This document shows, piece after piece, positions 26,020 through 34,989 of a stretch of DNA of 64,000 bases (the stretch's first letter is position 1; every line of letters starts with the position of its first letter). The position numbers and the translations under genes were made by a program. The stretch comes from Clostridia bacterium. Lineage in GTDB: Bacteria > Bacillota > Clostridia > RUG12999. The stretch covers positions 1-64,000 of the forward strand of contig JAAWTG010000005.1 in assembly GCA_022801925.1 (NCBI GenBank). The letters run 5' to 3'. The notes beneath the pieces are model-generated. The model saw only the letters and a list, made by a program, of their open reading frames with translations. It searched no databases and was not told the DNA's origin.

Positions 26020-26655
26020 ATGGAACAGTTTAAGAAAAGCCTTACGGATTTACAGACCGACATGGTGGGTGCAATGAAGAGTATCTCCAAGCTGCTGCTG
26101 TCGGAGGGCAGGTCGTCAAATACGCTGGCAAGGCAGATGGACGACTATCTTTGCGAGGTGGAAAATTTGTGTGTGAAATCGCGGATGGCGCTGGAAAAGT
26201 ATCGTCCGCTGTGCGAGCCTTTGAAGGTGAACGCCGCAAATGAGATTGTGGAGCAGATTTGCGGCAGCGCAGAGGTTACGAACGAGGGCTGGGTACATAT
26301 TACGCTGAACACACTGCTGCCAAACTGCAAGCACAGAATCAGCGGTTATCTTGGCGATACCATTGCGCGGCTGATTAGCAATTGCGGGTACAAGCTGCCA
26401 TATTTTGAGACCGCATTTTTGGCAATTGTGGAGTATTGCAATTTTGAAAACCACAACGCATTGGACAACGACAACAAGGGCTGGAAGATGATACCCAACG
26501 CGCTCAAGGGTAGGGTGATAGAGGACGATACACAGTTCCATCTGAGCATCGGGCTATTCACAAAATGGTCGGAGGAAGCGCGGTGTGAAATCTATGTCAT
26601 GCCGCCGGAGGACGTTTCGGATTTTACGTATTATTTGTTTTCGGATACGCTGTAA
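26020..26655 (+). CDS. Unknown 211-residue protein in the transfer region
   Basis: The start at 26020 follows AAAAGGAGAAGG; an open frame beginning at 25960 would overlap the terminator. The product is soluble. Its N-terminal third looks helical (FKKSLTDLQTDMVGAMKSIS, RQMDDYLCEVENL), followed by a mixed region with WVHITLNTLLPNCKHR and a conserved-looking FHLSIGLFTKW. It has no signal peptide or membrane helix and no domain I recognise. It lies between VirB4 and VirD4, where accessory transfer or mobilisation genes are common. Confidence 0.7.
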   Translation: MEQFKKSLTDLQTDMVGAMKSISKLLLSEGRSSNTLARQMDDYLCEVENLCVKSRMALEKYRPLCEPLKVNAANEIVEQICGSAEVTNEGWVHITLNTLLPNCKHRISGYLGDTIARLISNCGYKLPYFETAFLAIVEYCNFENHNALDNDNKGWKMIPNALKGRVIEDDTQFHLSIGLFTKWSEEARCEIYVMPPEDVSDFTYYLFSDTL

Positions 26656-26721
26656 GGCAGGAGTAAAAAGATTTTTTTGCAAATTTAGTTTTCTTGTCAA
26701 ATTTTTCGTTTTACTCCTGCC
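26656..26721 (+). terminator. Long inverted repeat after the 211-residue gene
   Basis: GGCAGGAGTAAAA and TTTTACTCCTGCC are perfect 13-bp arms separated by about 40 AT-rich bases. The loop holds T-runs but none follows the right arm, so it may be a binding site or large stem and not a standard terminator. The next 100 bases contain a smaller repeat (AATTTGTTTCAAAACAAATT-like). Confidence 0.55.
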
Positions 26722-26821
26722 TTGGACATTCATAAATGGCAGTCGGGAAGCGCGTTTCGGCGGTCGGACCGCAATTTGTTTCAAAACAATTTGCACAGTA
26801 GTGTGCAGGGAGGAGTGAACC

Positions 26822-27973
26822 ATGATTTTTGACAACATCGACGCGGCATTTTTGAAGCTGTGCGGGCTTTGCAGATATCTGCCGGCAGATTTGCAGAGAC
26901 GCTATGACAGCCCCGTTGTTTCGCGGGCTGTCATAGCAAATTTGGAGGAACACAAGATCATCAAACAGCAGAGCAACCATTTGAGTTTTAAGCTGACGTG
27001 GGAAGGGAGAAATATTCTTGCAGAAATGGGCTATGAATTTCCGAACGATGCACGGATGGATTTGAAGCGCCCTGCATACACACGGAAGCTGAACAACGCG
27101 GAATGGAATGTGCTGCTGTACCTTGCAGGAATTGACGTGTTTGGAGGGAGTGTGCGGCAATTAAACGATAGTGAAACAGGATATGTCAGCAGCCTGATGC
27201 TGCGGTCGGACGCCAATATGCGGGTGTTAGCAGGAACGCGATTTTTGGGGATACTGAAAATCAAGAACACGGCGTATATCCCATACTACGCGGACGGGTG
27301 CATGATACCCGGTTTTGAGCGGGAAATCTTTCGGTCGCAATTGGAAAATCTGAATGGGATAACGGACGTCAAGCTGATATGCACCTTTGAAACCTTGGAG
27401 GAATTGTGGGAGCGGACGCACCCGGAGCAACGGAGCGAACCGGGCACAAGGGGACTGCGCGAAATGGACAGGGCTTTGGAGGAACTTGGGTGCGAAGCCC
27501 TGCTCGTGCCGTTCGGACGCGGCGGGGTAATGCAGATGCATCTTTTGAAAATTAGGAGATACCGGGAGAGAATTGCGCAGGCGCTGGGCTGTGATACAAC
27601 CCCGAGGGACGGACTTTCGGAATGTGACGGAATGCTGATAGGAATCCCGTGTGTGATAGCGATAGATTTTAACGCCGAGAGAATTGTACGGGCGTTACAG
27701 CAGATTGCGATATTAGATAAAACTGCGGTTCCCAAAATCTGCTGTCTGCCGTTTCAAAGACCTTGCATTTTTAAACTATTGAAGCGATTCGGCTGTCAGA
27801 AATCTGTAGTGGTAGCATTGGATCATCAGACAATCGCTAAGATTTTCCCGGAACTGCAGGGCGATGATACATATGAACCGTACCGGACAAAGGAGGGGGA
27901 GTGCATTGCGGTTTCTTCACGCAATACAAGGGCGGCTGGTGAAGCTGCTCCGAAAAAGCGACAAACTATATAA
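26822..27973 (+). CDS. Unknown 383-residue protein upstream of VirD4 (winged-helix N terminus)
   Basis: The N-terminal 70 residues look like a winged helix (SRAVIANLEEHKIIKQQSNH, FKLTWEGRNILAEMG). The rest is alpha/beta, with LLVPFGRGGVMQMHL, GMLIGIPCVIAIDF and VVVALDHQTIAKIF. The layout, a winged helix followed by a nuclease-like domain next to the coupling protein gene, resembles the replication-relaxation family of Gram-positive conjugative elements, but I cannot confirm this by eye. The end overlaps the VirD4 frame by about 70 bases. GGGAGGAG precedes the ATG. Confidence 0.6.
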   Translation: MIFDNIDAAFLKLCGLCRYLPADLQRRYDSPVVSRAVIANLEEHKIIKQQSNHLSFKLTWEGRNILAEMGYEFPNDARMDLKRPAYTRKLNNAEWNVLLYLAGIDVFGGSVRQLNDSETGYVSSLMLRSDANMRVLAGTRFLGILKIKNTAYIPYYADGCMIPGFEREIFRSQLENLNGITDVKLICTFETLEELWERTHPEQRSEPGTRGLREMDRALEELGCEALLVPFGRGGVMQMHLLKIRRYRERIAQALGCDTTPRDGLSECDGMLIGIPCVIAIDFNAERIVRALQQIAILDKTAVPKICCLPFQRPCIFKLLKRFGCQKSVVVALDHQTIAKIFPELQGDDTYEPYRTKEGECIAVSSRNTRAAGEAAPKKRQTI

Positions 27974-29993
27974 ATGGTATTTGAAGATAAAAGAGCATCT
28001 TTGGTTTTATCTTGTTTGTGCAATCGGCGGGGTATATTTATACGGCATTTGTATCAATTCAATTATCAACGCGATGAAAAATTTTGCAACCGGCACGGAT
28101 GTCAAAACGCTGTCCCTCAATCCGGTAAAATGCTTTGCGGCGGTGTTCACGCCGCAAGGCTTGGGTGTACTGTTTTTTGTCTTGATTATGCTGACGCTGC
28201 TATCCGGAAAGTGGGTGGGGTATATTACAGGTGTGAAAATCACTAAGGACGAACGCAACTTTAATATCTCCAATGAGGGAACGCACGGCACATCGGGTTG
28301 GATGACGAAACAGGAGCAAAAGAAGGTGTTGCAGAGCGGCAGCGCGGACAGCTTACTGTGCCCCATCTTGTGCAAGATAAAGGATGGCGTCTTTGAGGAC
28401 GACGGGTTTGCGGAGTATATCGGGCTTCGGACGGATACCGGCTTAAACAGCCATACTATGGTTTACGGCGCATCCGGCGCGGGCAAATCCCGTGGTTTTG
28501 TGAAACCGTTTATTCTGAAAATGGCAAAGTTTCAAGCGGAAAAACGAGAGAGTATGATATTGGTGGATCCGAAAGGGGAATTTTTTGAATCTACCTCAGA
28601 GTTTCTCAGGAAACAGGGGTATGTGGTAAAGGCGTTTAACCTTTTGGATATGGAAAATTCTGACGGTTGGAACTGCATCGGTGAGATTGGAAACGATACG
28701 GATATGGTGCAGTCGGTGGCGGAGGTTATTATACGCAACACGGCTGACAGCGAACAAAGACCGGATTTCTGGGACAAAGCAGAAAAGAACTTATTGGTTG
28801 CGCTGATTTTATATGTGCAAAGCATGAGGGATCCAATTACGGGGGAGCTGCTGCCCATTCACGAGCGTTCACTGGGAACCATATACCGGATGTTATCGTG
28901 CGAAGGGCAAAAGAGCATGGACGCAAAGTTTCAAAAGCTGCCGCATGACCACCCAGCGCGTGCGCCTTACGGCATTTTCAAGCAGGCGGCAAGCAATTTG
29001 TGGGGCAATATCTTTATCGGGTTGGGTTCGCGGCTTGGTGTGTTTCAGAATAAGCTGGTGGATACCATTACCAAATACTACGAGATAGATATGGAATTGC
29101 CGGGCAAGCAGCCGTGCGCGTATTTTTGTATTATCTCGGCGCAGGATTCGGCATATGAATTTTTAAGCTCGCTGTTCTTTTCGTTGCTGTTCAAGCGGCT
29201 GACAGACTATGCCAGAAAGCATGGTGATGAACGCGGCAGGCTGCCTGTGACGGTCAATTTTGTGATGGATGAATTTTGCAACTGCGGCAAATTGCTGGAT
29301 TTTAAAAAGACAATTTCGGTGGTGCGGTCGTATGGCATCAACTGCCATATTATCATACAGTCCATTGCACAGCTTGCCGACCGGTACCCCATTAAGGAAT
29401 GGGAGGAAATTGTCGGCAACTGCGATACGCAGCTGTTTTTGGGCTGTAACGATACCATGACAAGCGAGTTTATCTCCAAGCGGTGCGGCAATGTAACGAT
29501 TCAGCTTACGAATAGCATGGCGCCGCAAACGCCGCTGTTTTCGCCTATAACGAGGGAGGTTACGGGCTACCGGCAAACGAAGTCTAACAATACCCGGCCG
29601 CTGATGTATCCGGAGGAGGTTTTGCAGCTGGACAACAAGGAATGCCTGCTGCTCATCCGCGGGCAGAAGCCGCTCAAGGCGTACAAGATTATTCCCGATG
29701 AAATATCTGCATACCGTGAATTGGAGTTCACCCGCATCAGCGACTATATTCCAAAATGGCGCAGGGAGGAAAGGGCAAAGCCGGAACAGGAACCGCAAAC
29801 GGAAACAGCGGTCGAGCCGGAAATAAAAGCGGAAACAGAAACATACATAAAACCAATTCCCAATTTCGGCACAAACGCCGGACAAAGTGAGGAAAAAAGC
29901 ACGGAAAACAATATCCAAATTACCTTGGACGAATCGGTGTTTGACCCGGATACCTACACCGAAACGGATGCGGAGGATATCTTAAATGAATGA
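27906..29993 (+). CDS. virD4: VirD4/TraG-type coupling protein
   Basis: About 695 residues from the TTG at 27906, which lies eight bases after AGGAGGGGG; an ATG at 27864 in the same frame overlaps the previous gene more and lacks a ribosome-binding site. Two membrane helices (HLWFYLVCAIGGVYLYGI and GLGVLFFVLIMLTLLSG) precede the ATPase. Walker A is GASGAGKSRG, ILVDPKGEFF is family-typical, and Walker B is NFVMDEFCNCG. It delivers DNA and relaxase to the secretion channel. The last 80 residues are a Glu/Thr-rich tail. Confidence 0.9.
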   Translation: MRFLHAIQGRLVKLLRKSDKLYKWYLKIKEHLWFYLVCAIGGVYLYGICINSIINAMKNFATGTDVKTLSLNPVKCFAAVFTPQGLGVLFFVLIMLTLLSGKWVGYITGVKITKDERNFNISNEGTHGTSGWMTKQEQKKVLQSGSADSLLCPILCKIKDGVFEDDGFAEYIGLRTDTGLNSHTMVYGASGAGKSRGFVKPFILKMAKFQAEKRESMILVDPKGEFFESTSEFLRKQGYVVKAFNLLDMENSDGWNCIGEIGNDTDMVQSVAEVIIRNTADSEQRPDFWDKAEKNLLVALILYVQSMRDPITGELLPIHERSLGTIYRMLSCEGQKSMDAKFQKLPHDHPARAPYGIFKQAASNLWGNIFIGLGSRLGVFQNKLVDTITKYYEIDMELPGKQPCAYFCIISAQDSAYEFLSSLFFSLLFKRLTDYARKHGDERGRLPVTVNFVMDEFCNCGKLLDFKKTISVVRSYGINCHIIIQSIAQLADRYPIKEWEEIVGNCDTQLFLGCNDTMTSEFISKRCGNVTIQLTNSMAPQTPLFSPITREVTGYRQTKSNNTRPLMYPEEVLQLDNKECLLLIRGQKPLKAYKIIPDEISAYRELEFTRISDYIPKWRREERAKPEQEPQTETAVEPEIKAETETYIKPIPNFGTNAGQSEEKSTENNIQITLDESVFDPDTYTETDAEDILNE

Positions 29994-30025
29994 TAAAAAT
30001 ATCAACAAAAACAACGATTAAAACA

Positions 30026-30054
30026 TTGACAAATTAAAAGATGGAATGTATAAT
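30026..30054 (+). promoter_or_regulatory. Promoter of the Phd/RelE pair
   Basis: TTGACA (30026-30031), 17 bases, TATAAT (30049-30054); both boxes match consensus. It lies 30 bases after the VirD4 stop. Confidence 0.85.
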
Positions 30055-30097
30055 AGTATTAGAACTGGAAATGATATTTTTGAAAGGAGCGTTCGGT

Positions 30098-30424
30098 ATG
30101 AATCAGATGTCTGTTGTAGGAATGATGAAATCCATTGTCCCGATTACACGATTTAACAAGGGTGAAGCAAATAAAATATTTGATGAAGTGGAGGCAAGCG
30201 GCACAAAAATTGTTATGAAGAATAATAAGCCGGCGTGCGTACTGCTTTCGCCGGCGCAGTATGAAAACTTAATGGAAACACTTTCAGATTATATCCTTTA
30301 TACAGAGGCGGAAAAACGTATGTCTGCAGATGACGGAATCGGAACGATTACCCACGAAAAAATGATGGAAGAGCTTGGGATAACACCGAAAGAATTGGAT
30401 TCGGTTGACATCGAACTTGAATAA
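30098..30424 (+). CDS. Phd/YefM-type antitoxin
   Basis: A 108-residue Phd/YefM-family protein: SIVPITRFNKGEANKIFDEV, TKIVMKNNKPACVLLSPAQY and ENLMETLSDYIL are characteristic. The N-terminal fold binds DNA and the C-terminal helix (DDGIGTITHEKMMEELG) should wrap the toxin. The start at 30098 follows GAAAGGAG; the longer frame from 30041 includes promoter sequence. The toxin gene starts 14 bases after its stop. Confidence 0.85.
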   Translation: MNQMSVVGMMKSIVPITRFNKGEANKIFDEVEASGTKIVMKNNKPACVLLSPAQYENLMETLSDYILYTEAEKRMSADDGIGTITHEKMMEELGITPKELDSVDIELE

Positions 30425-30438
30425 AGGAGCCGTATCAT

Positions 30439-30774
30439 ATGAAATGGAACATTGAATACATCAAAGAGGCTCAGAGGGATTTGAAACGCCTGGATCCATA
30501 TAATCGGAAGCTGATATTAAAAGCGATTGAAAAGACGGCAGATCGTTCGCTTCCACCGCCTGACGGGATTGGCAAGCCTCTGGGGAATGCTTCAACGTCG
30601 GATTTGAGCGGCTATTATAAAATAAAGCTTCGCAATCTCGGTTATCGTGTTGTTTATGGTTTAAAACGCGAAAATAGCATTATGAAAATCATTGTGATAG
30701 GGATTCGCGATGATGAGGCGGCATATAAAGAGGCGGAGCGAAGAATCCAAAATTTAATTGGTACAATGGAATAG
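30439..30774 (+). CDS. RelE/ParE-family toxin
   Basis: A 111-residue RelE-fold protein: WNIEYIKEAQRDLKRLDPYN, IGKPLGNASTSDLSGYYKIK, GYRVVYGLKR, IIVIGIRDDEAAYKEAERRI. RelE toxins cut ribosome-bound mRNA. It is paired with the Phd-like antitoxin and has its own terminator, the third two-gene addiction cassette of the window. AAAGGAG precedes the ATG. Confidence 0.87.
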   Translation: MKWNIEYIKEAQRDLKRLDPYNRKLILKAIEKTADRSLPPPDGIGKPLGNASTSDLSGYYKIKLRNLGYRVVYGLKRENSIMKIIVIGIRDDEAAYKEAERRIQNLIGTME

Positions 30775-30787
30775 AATCGGAAATAGA

Positions 30788-30820
30788 AAGCAGATTGTAG
30801 AGATTACAGTCTGCTTTTGT
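30788..30820 (+). terminator. Terminator after relE
   Basis: GCAGATTGTA pairs with TACAGTCTGC (one mismatch) and is followed by TTTTG. Confidence 0.7.
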
Positions 30821-30841
30821 TTGTAAAAGGAGGCAAATGAT

Positions 30842-31966
30842 ATGAGCGAAGTATATAAAATCAACGATGTGATACGCTGTGAATTTTTGAAGCTGCCAAA
30901 GGCGATGTTTGCAAATGAGAAGTACAGAGGACTTTCCTCGGACGCCAAACTTGCCTATGCGCTGCTGTACGACAGGTTATCGCTGTCCAAGCTGAACGGC
31001 TGGATGAACGAAAAAGACGAGGTGTATCTTATTTACACGCGGGAAGAGCTGGCGCAGGATTTGGGGCTGACATATAAAAAGGCAATATCGGCGTTCCGGG
31101 AACTGACAGAATCGGGGCTGATTTGCGAGACGCGCAGCGGACGGGGGATGGCAAACAAAATCTACATTACGAAAATTGACTTATCCGCAAAGCAGGCAAA
31201 GGAATATGCGAAACAGGAAGCGGCAAGACCTGCCGAAATCGCACATCTTGAACATGCGGACGATACCGGGATATGCGGAAACGGCAGTTCTGAAGCGGCG
31301 GAGGAACTGCAAGATATGCCAAACGGGGATGCCTTGAACTGCCAAACCGGCATATCAAGACCTGCCGAACCGGCAGTTCTAGATGTGCCAAATTCGCAGT
31401 CGAATCAAACTGAATATAATATGACTAATAAAAATCATACTGAAAATAGTCAGTCTGTCTCGTCACAACAAGCTACGCTAAACTGCGTTTCGCCCAAATG
31501 CGGCGAAACATTCGTCCGCTTCGCTGTTGCTCCTCTTCCCACAAAACGCACTTCGCTGGCGTTTTGCGGGAGCCCTAAAAATCGTTTGGTATTTCATTCG
31601 GACAATGATGGGCGAGATGACAGTCCATACAGCCTTGATGAAATTCTGGAAAGCTGTGAGCTGGAGACGTTTCCCGAAGAAGAGTGCAAAATCCTATATG
31701 ACGCCTTGGAACGGTTATTCTACAGCAAAAATCTGAATATTGGCAATGCAATTCTGCCGCAGGAAAAGGTGCGCAGCCGTATGTATGAAATTACGGCGGA
31801 AACCTTGCGAACAGTTATTTTTAAGCTGCACAAAAATGATAAGCCAATCAGCAATATGACGGCGTATGTGATGAGTACGATATTTAACTGTATCACCGAA
31901 GAATACACGCTTTTGCACATTGACCCGTACTTAAATTCATTGCGTCTGCCTGTGCGGAGGGAGTGA
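30842..31966 (+). CDS. RepA_N-type replication initiator
   Basis: A 374-residue protein. Residues 1-110 match the RepA_N domain (FLKLPKAMFANEKYRGLSSD, AKLAYALLYDRLSLS, YLIYTREELAQDLGL, SGRGMANKIYITKI), the winged-helix initiator of large Firmicute plasmids. A variable linker of about 150 residues follows, then a C-terminal helical domain beginning near SLDEILESCELETFPEEE. This strongly suggests autonomous plasmid-type replication; the origin usually lies inside the gene. The linker contains an odd palindrome-rich segment (31471-31590) with different composition. Confidence 0.85.
   Translation: MSEVYKINDVIRCEFLKLPKAMFANEKYRGLSSDAKLAYALLYDRLSLSKLNGWMNEKDEVYLIYTREELAQDLGLTYKKAISAFRELTESGLICETRSGRGMANKIYITKIDLSAKQAKEYAKQEAARPAEIAHLEHADDTGICGNGSSEAAEELQDMPNGDALNCQTGISRPAEPAVLDVPNSQSNQTEYNMTNKNHTENSQSVSSQQATLNCVSPKCGETFVRFAVAPLPTKRTSLAFCGSPKNRLVFHSDNDGRDDSPYSLDEILESCELETFPEEECKILYDALERLFYSKNLNIGNAILPQEKVRSRMYEITAETLRTVIFKLHKNDKPISNMTAYVMSTIFNCITEEYTLLHIDPYLNSLRLPVRRE
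31471..31590 (+). repeat. Palindrome-rich in-frame insertion in the RepA linker
   Basis: It contains CGTTTCGCC...GGCGAAACA and AAAACGC...GCGTTTT inverted repeats in about 110 bases. It is read in frame as a cysteine-containing segment unlike the polar linker around it. It resembles small palindromic elements that insert into genes without breaking the frame, or an origin structure. Confidence 0.45.
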
Positions 31967-31971
31967 GGAAG

Positions 31972-32505
31972 ATGTTTTTTAACGCTTACCAGAAATACAT
32001 CGCCGGGCTGATTGACGAATACGGTTCGCTGCTCAAAAGCCAGCTTTTGCGGATGGTGAATCAAAAATTCAATACCGGGCTTGCAAACCTCGATGGATAT
32101 ATCATGCAGATGTGCCGCTTTTCCGATTTTGCAGAGCTGCCGCAGGGCGGGGATACCGTTGTTTTGCATCGGGGGCATGACCCCGATTACGACGTTATCC
32201 GGTCGGTGGAGGTGATGCTGGGGTTCCTGAAAAAACTTGTCCGGCACAACAAAAGCCGGGGTTATGTGTCGGTTCGCTTCTATGTTACGGCAAAAGATGG
32301 CGAAAAGGAACTCTGTGTCATTCCGGTTAAGACCGGCACAGAACGGCAGGTCACCGCTTATGCCGCGGATAAATTTGAAGCGGCGCGGAGCGAGATAGTT
32401 ATATTCTTGCTTGATGATAAAGGCCAAATGCGGTTGATACAAGCAGAATGTAATTACAAATTTGCGCTTGTCACAGACGGCGGTGTTGTATTTTTCAAAA
32501 AATAG
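31972..32505 (+). CDS. Unknown 177-residue protein after RepA
   Basis: The ATG at 31972 is preferred because GGAGGG lies 11 bases upstream; a GTG at 31963 is too close. The product is soluble: a helical start (QKYIAGLIDEYGSLLKSQLL), a likely winged-helix segment (ADLPQGGDT-like turn, VVLHRGHDPDY), and a beta-rich half (GYVSVRFYVTAKDGEKELCV). Proteins of this kind recur next to replication genes of Clostridial elements; I cannot assign a function. It is probably co-transcribed with repA. Confidence 0.65.
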   Translation: MFFNAYQKYIAGLIDEYGSLLKSQLLRMVNQKFNTGLANLDGYIMQMCRFSDFAELPQGGDTVVLHRGHDPDYDVIRSVEVMLGFLKKLVRHNKSRGYVSVRFYVTAKDGEKELCVIPVKTGTERQVTAYAADKFEAARSEIVIFLLDDKGQMRLIQAECNYKFALVTDGGVVFFKK

Positions 32506-32611
32506 CATATTGACGTTGGTTTCATCGTTTCGGAAGGGACGGTGATTTTTTGTGTGCAGAAAAGATGAAAGCAACGAAGATATATACCAAAACGAAACGG
32601 AGGAAAAACGA

Positions 32612-32941
32612 ATGGAATTTAAAGATTTGAACTTGGCGGAACTGGACAAAGATTTGACGGTTCCGGAAAAAGAAGAATGGCAGGCGATTTATGCGTCTTA
32701 CCGCAGCGGCTCGGTCATATCCGGCAATGTTGCAGGCGTGGATCTGCACGAGTTTAAAATTGTGCCGAAAGGCAAGAAAAAAGCCGTGCCGCAGACGGTA
32801 CGGTGCCTGATTGTAATCAAGTACCGCGTGAAAATTATCATACCGGAGACCGAGGTGTTTTTAGAGGATTTTGATGCGGGGGTATCACATTCTGCATTCC
32901 ATGTGCGGCGCAAACATTGGGTATGTGGTTACATACATTGA
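32612..32941 (+). pseudogene. S1-domain RNA-binding protein, N-terminal part (frameshifted)
   Basis: The start at 32612 follows ACGGAGG. Residues 1-90 read FKDLNLAELDKDLTVPEKEE and VSGNVAGVDLHEFKI-like text, then the frame leaves the conserved path after FLEDFDAG at a run of five G (32878-32882). With four G it continues directly into the S1 domains of the next frame. The N-terminal domain probably precedes two S1 folds in the intact protein. The extra 20 residues encoded to 32941 are out-of-frame sequence. Confidence 0.7.
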
Positions 32942-33491
32942 CCGCGAGGCGGGCTTTGCGGTAGCGTCAAGAAAACTGGCGCTTGAAAAGACGCAGCGCG
33001 CAATGGCAAGGCGCAGGCTGCAGGAGGGGCAGGTGGTAGAGGTAAGCGTGGTGTCTGTCGGACGGGGCGTGTGCACCGTCAATTACGGCGGGTACGACGT
33101 AATGCTGCCGCAGCGCGAGGTGAGCTACAGCATTGTGCCGGATTTGCGGGCAACGCTGCGTCCGGGCGAAACCAGACGGGCGGTGGTGAAGGAGTACAAC
33201 AAGGACGAAAAAATATTGAAGCTGCCCATCAAGGAAACCACGCCGCACCCGTTTGAGGGCATTGAAATACGCCATCCGCTCAAAGCCACGCGGATTGCAA
33301 CCATTGTCGGCAAGTACGGCGGCGGGGTGTTCTGCCGTTTGAGCGACAATGTGACCGATGTGCTGTGTTCGTATGAGTCCATGCAGTACGACGGCGATTA
33401 CAAGGTGGGCGATACGGTGGAGGTTATTATTTCGCGCTACAACGAAGAAAAGAAACTGGTTTACGGCAAGGTGCTGCGGAAAATGCACTGA
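32880..33491 (+). pseudogene. S1-domain RNA-binding protein, C-terminal part
   Basis: In the second frame the protein continues GYHILHSMCGANIGYVVTYI and holds two S1/OB folds: EGQVVEVSVVSVGRGVCTVN ... GGYDVMLPQREVSYS, and ATIVGKYGGGVFCRLSDNVT ... GDTVEVIISRYNEEKK. S1 domains bind RNA. Together with the part from 32612 this would be one protein of about 290 residues. An RNA-binding protein coded beside several structured RNA elements is notable, but no link is shown. Confidence 0.75.
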
Positions 33492-33597
33492 GATTCGGGG
33501 CGGTCGCTTGCGGCCGCCTTGAAATACCACTTGAAAATTTGTGAATTATGTGGAAATTCCATTAAATTTATAAAGATTCCACCCTTGAAAGTGGAAA

Positions 33598-33641
33598 AAG
33601 TGGAATTTCCACTTGATTTTTCATTCGTTTTCTATTATACT
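33598..33641 (+). promoter_or_regulatory. Promoter with AAGTGGAA operators for the AlbA_2 gene
   Basis: TTGATT (33613-33618), 17 bases, TATACT (33636-33641). A perfect palindrome AAGTGGAA-T-TTCCACTT (33598-33614) touches the -35 box. More TGGAA or TTCCA half-sites occur near 33551, 33577, 33591 and 33656. The encoded protein ends in a winged helix, so autoregulation is plausible. Confidence 0.7.
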
Positions 33642-33679
33642 AAATAGTAGAAACAAGTGGAATGAGGTGTTTTGCAGTG

Positions 33680-34966
33680 ATGGAAAACGAAAGAACAGAA
33701 TTTAAAAGTGAATATACCGATAATATACTAAAATCAGTTATTGCCTTTGCCAATACCGATGGCGGGTCAATCTACATTGGTGTTGATAATAACGGTCAAG
33801 CTCTTGGTCTTGCGCATATTGACGATTACTATACAAGAATTACAAATGCAATACGGGATAGCATATTGCCTGATATTACAATGTTTGTAAAGTATACGGT
33901 GAACGAAAAAAATCGTACGATTGAAATTTCCGTATCAGAAGGCACAAATAAACCATACTTTTTAAAGTCGAAGGGAATGAGACCGGAGGGGGTATATATC
34001 CGTCAGGGAGCATCTTCTGCACCGGCTTCCGTTGACAAAATCAGGCAGATGATAAAATTATCAGAAAAAGACGCATTCGAAAGCGGGAGGGCATTCAAAC
34101 AGGATTTGCATTTTACAGAGGCGGAGAGAGAATTTGCCTTGAAAAAAGTTGAGTTCGGCGAGGAAAAGTTTGTTGCATTAGGTATTACAAATCCGGACGA
34201 CGGATTATATACGAATCTTGCCACTTTGCTGTCGGATGAATGTGCGCACACCGTTAAGGTCGCCATATTTTCAGGGAATGACAAAAAAGTATTCAAGGAT
34301 CGCAAAGAGTTTGCCGGCTCTTTGTTCAAACAACTCCGTAATTGTTTTGAGTTTTTAGAACTGTGTAATCATACAGCCGCTTCGTTTGACGGTCTTGATC
34401 GGATTGATAAGGAAGATTACCCATCCTCCGCCCTAAGAGAGGCATTGCTGAACGCACTTGTGCACCGTGATTATAGCTTTAGCGGAAGCATTATAATAAA
34501 TATTTTTGATAATAAGATTGAATTTGTATCGCTTGGCGGTTTGGTGGGCGGATTATCAAAAGAGGATATTTTAAGAGGTGTATCGCAGCCCCGCAATCAA
34601 AATCTGGCGAATGTTTTTTATCGGCTAAAGCATATCGAAGCATACGGGACGGGAATCCAAAGAATTTTCGATTTATATGAAAGCAATGCAGTTCAGCCGG
34701 AAATTATTATTACGGACAACACGTTTACAACGGTACTTCCTAACAGAAATGCAGAAAGCGAAGGGACGGTGTCGATACAGACTACACCGCAGGAGCAGAT
34801 GATAGAGGAATATATCAGGGACAATGGGTTTATTACAGATGATGAGATTCAAGCATTGTTGGGGATAAAGAAGTCAAGAACTTATCTGATAATAAAGTCA
34901 ATGAAAGAAAAAGGTATTCTTGTTACAAAAGGCAGGGGCTTTGAAAGGAAACATTATTTACGATAA
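33680..34966 (+). CDS. AlbA_2 (Schlafen-like) ATP-binding regulator
   Basis: A 428-residue protein. The N-terminal AlbA_2 domain is clear: ENERTEFKSEYTDN, VIAFANTDGGSIYIGVDNNG and EGVYIRQGASSAPAS. Next is an HATPase_c_4 region (SALREALLNALVHRDYSFSG, KIEFVSLGGLVGGL), then a C-terminal winged helix (NGFITDDEIQALLGIKKSRT). Such proteins are often annotated as RecG-like or RNA-binding regulators and occur in defence and mobile contexts. The ATG at 33680 lies 10 bases after GAGGTG. Its own promoter with repeated operators points to autoregulation. Confidence 0.85.
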   Translation: MENERTEFKSEYTDNILKSVIAFANTDGGSIYIGVDNNGQALGLAHIDDYYTRITNAIRDSILPDITMFVKYTVNEKNRTIEISVSEGTNKPYFLKSKGMRPEGVYIRQGASSAPASVDKIRQMIKLSEKDAFESGRAFKQDLHFTEAEREFALKKVEFGEEKFVALGITNPDDGLYTNLATLLSDECAHTVKVAIFSGNDKKVFKDRKEFAGSLFKQLRNCFEFLELCNHTAASFDGLDRIDKEDYPSSALREALLNALVHRDYSFSGSIIINIFDNKIEFVSLGGLVGGLSKEDILRGVSQPRNQNLANVFYRLKHIEAYGTGIQRIFDLYESNAVQPEIIITDNTFTTVLPNRNAESEGTVSIQTTPQEQMIEEYIRDNGFITDDEIQALLGIKKSRTYLIIKSMKEKGILVTKGRGFERKHYLR

Positions 34967-34989
34967 GACAGCCCCAATTCAATTATAAC

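Noticed and set aside
26822..27973. Conjugative relaxase
   Set aside because: No His triad or Tyr motif of MOB families visible; only position and a winged-helix start speak for a mobilisation role.
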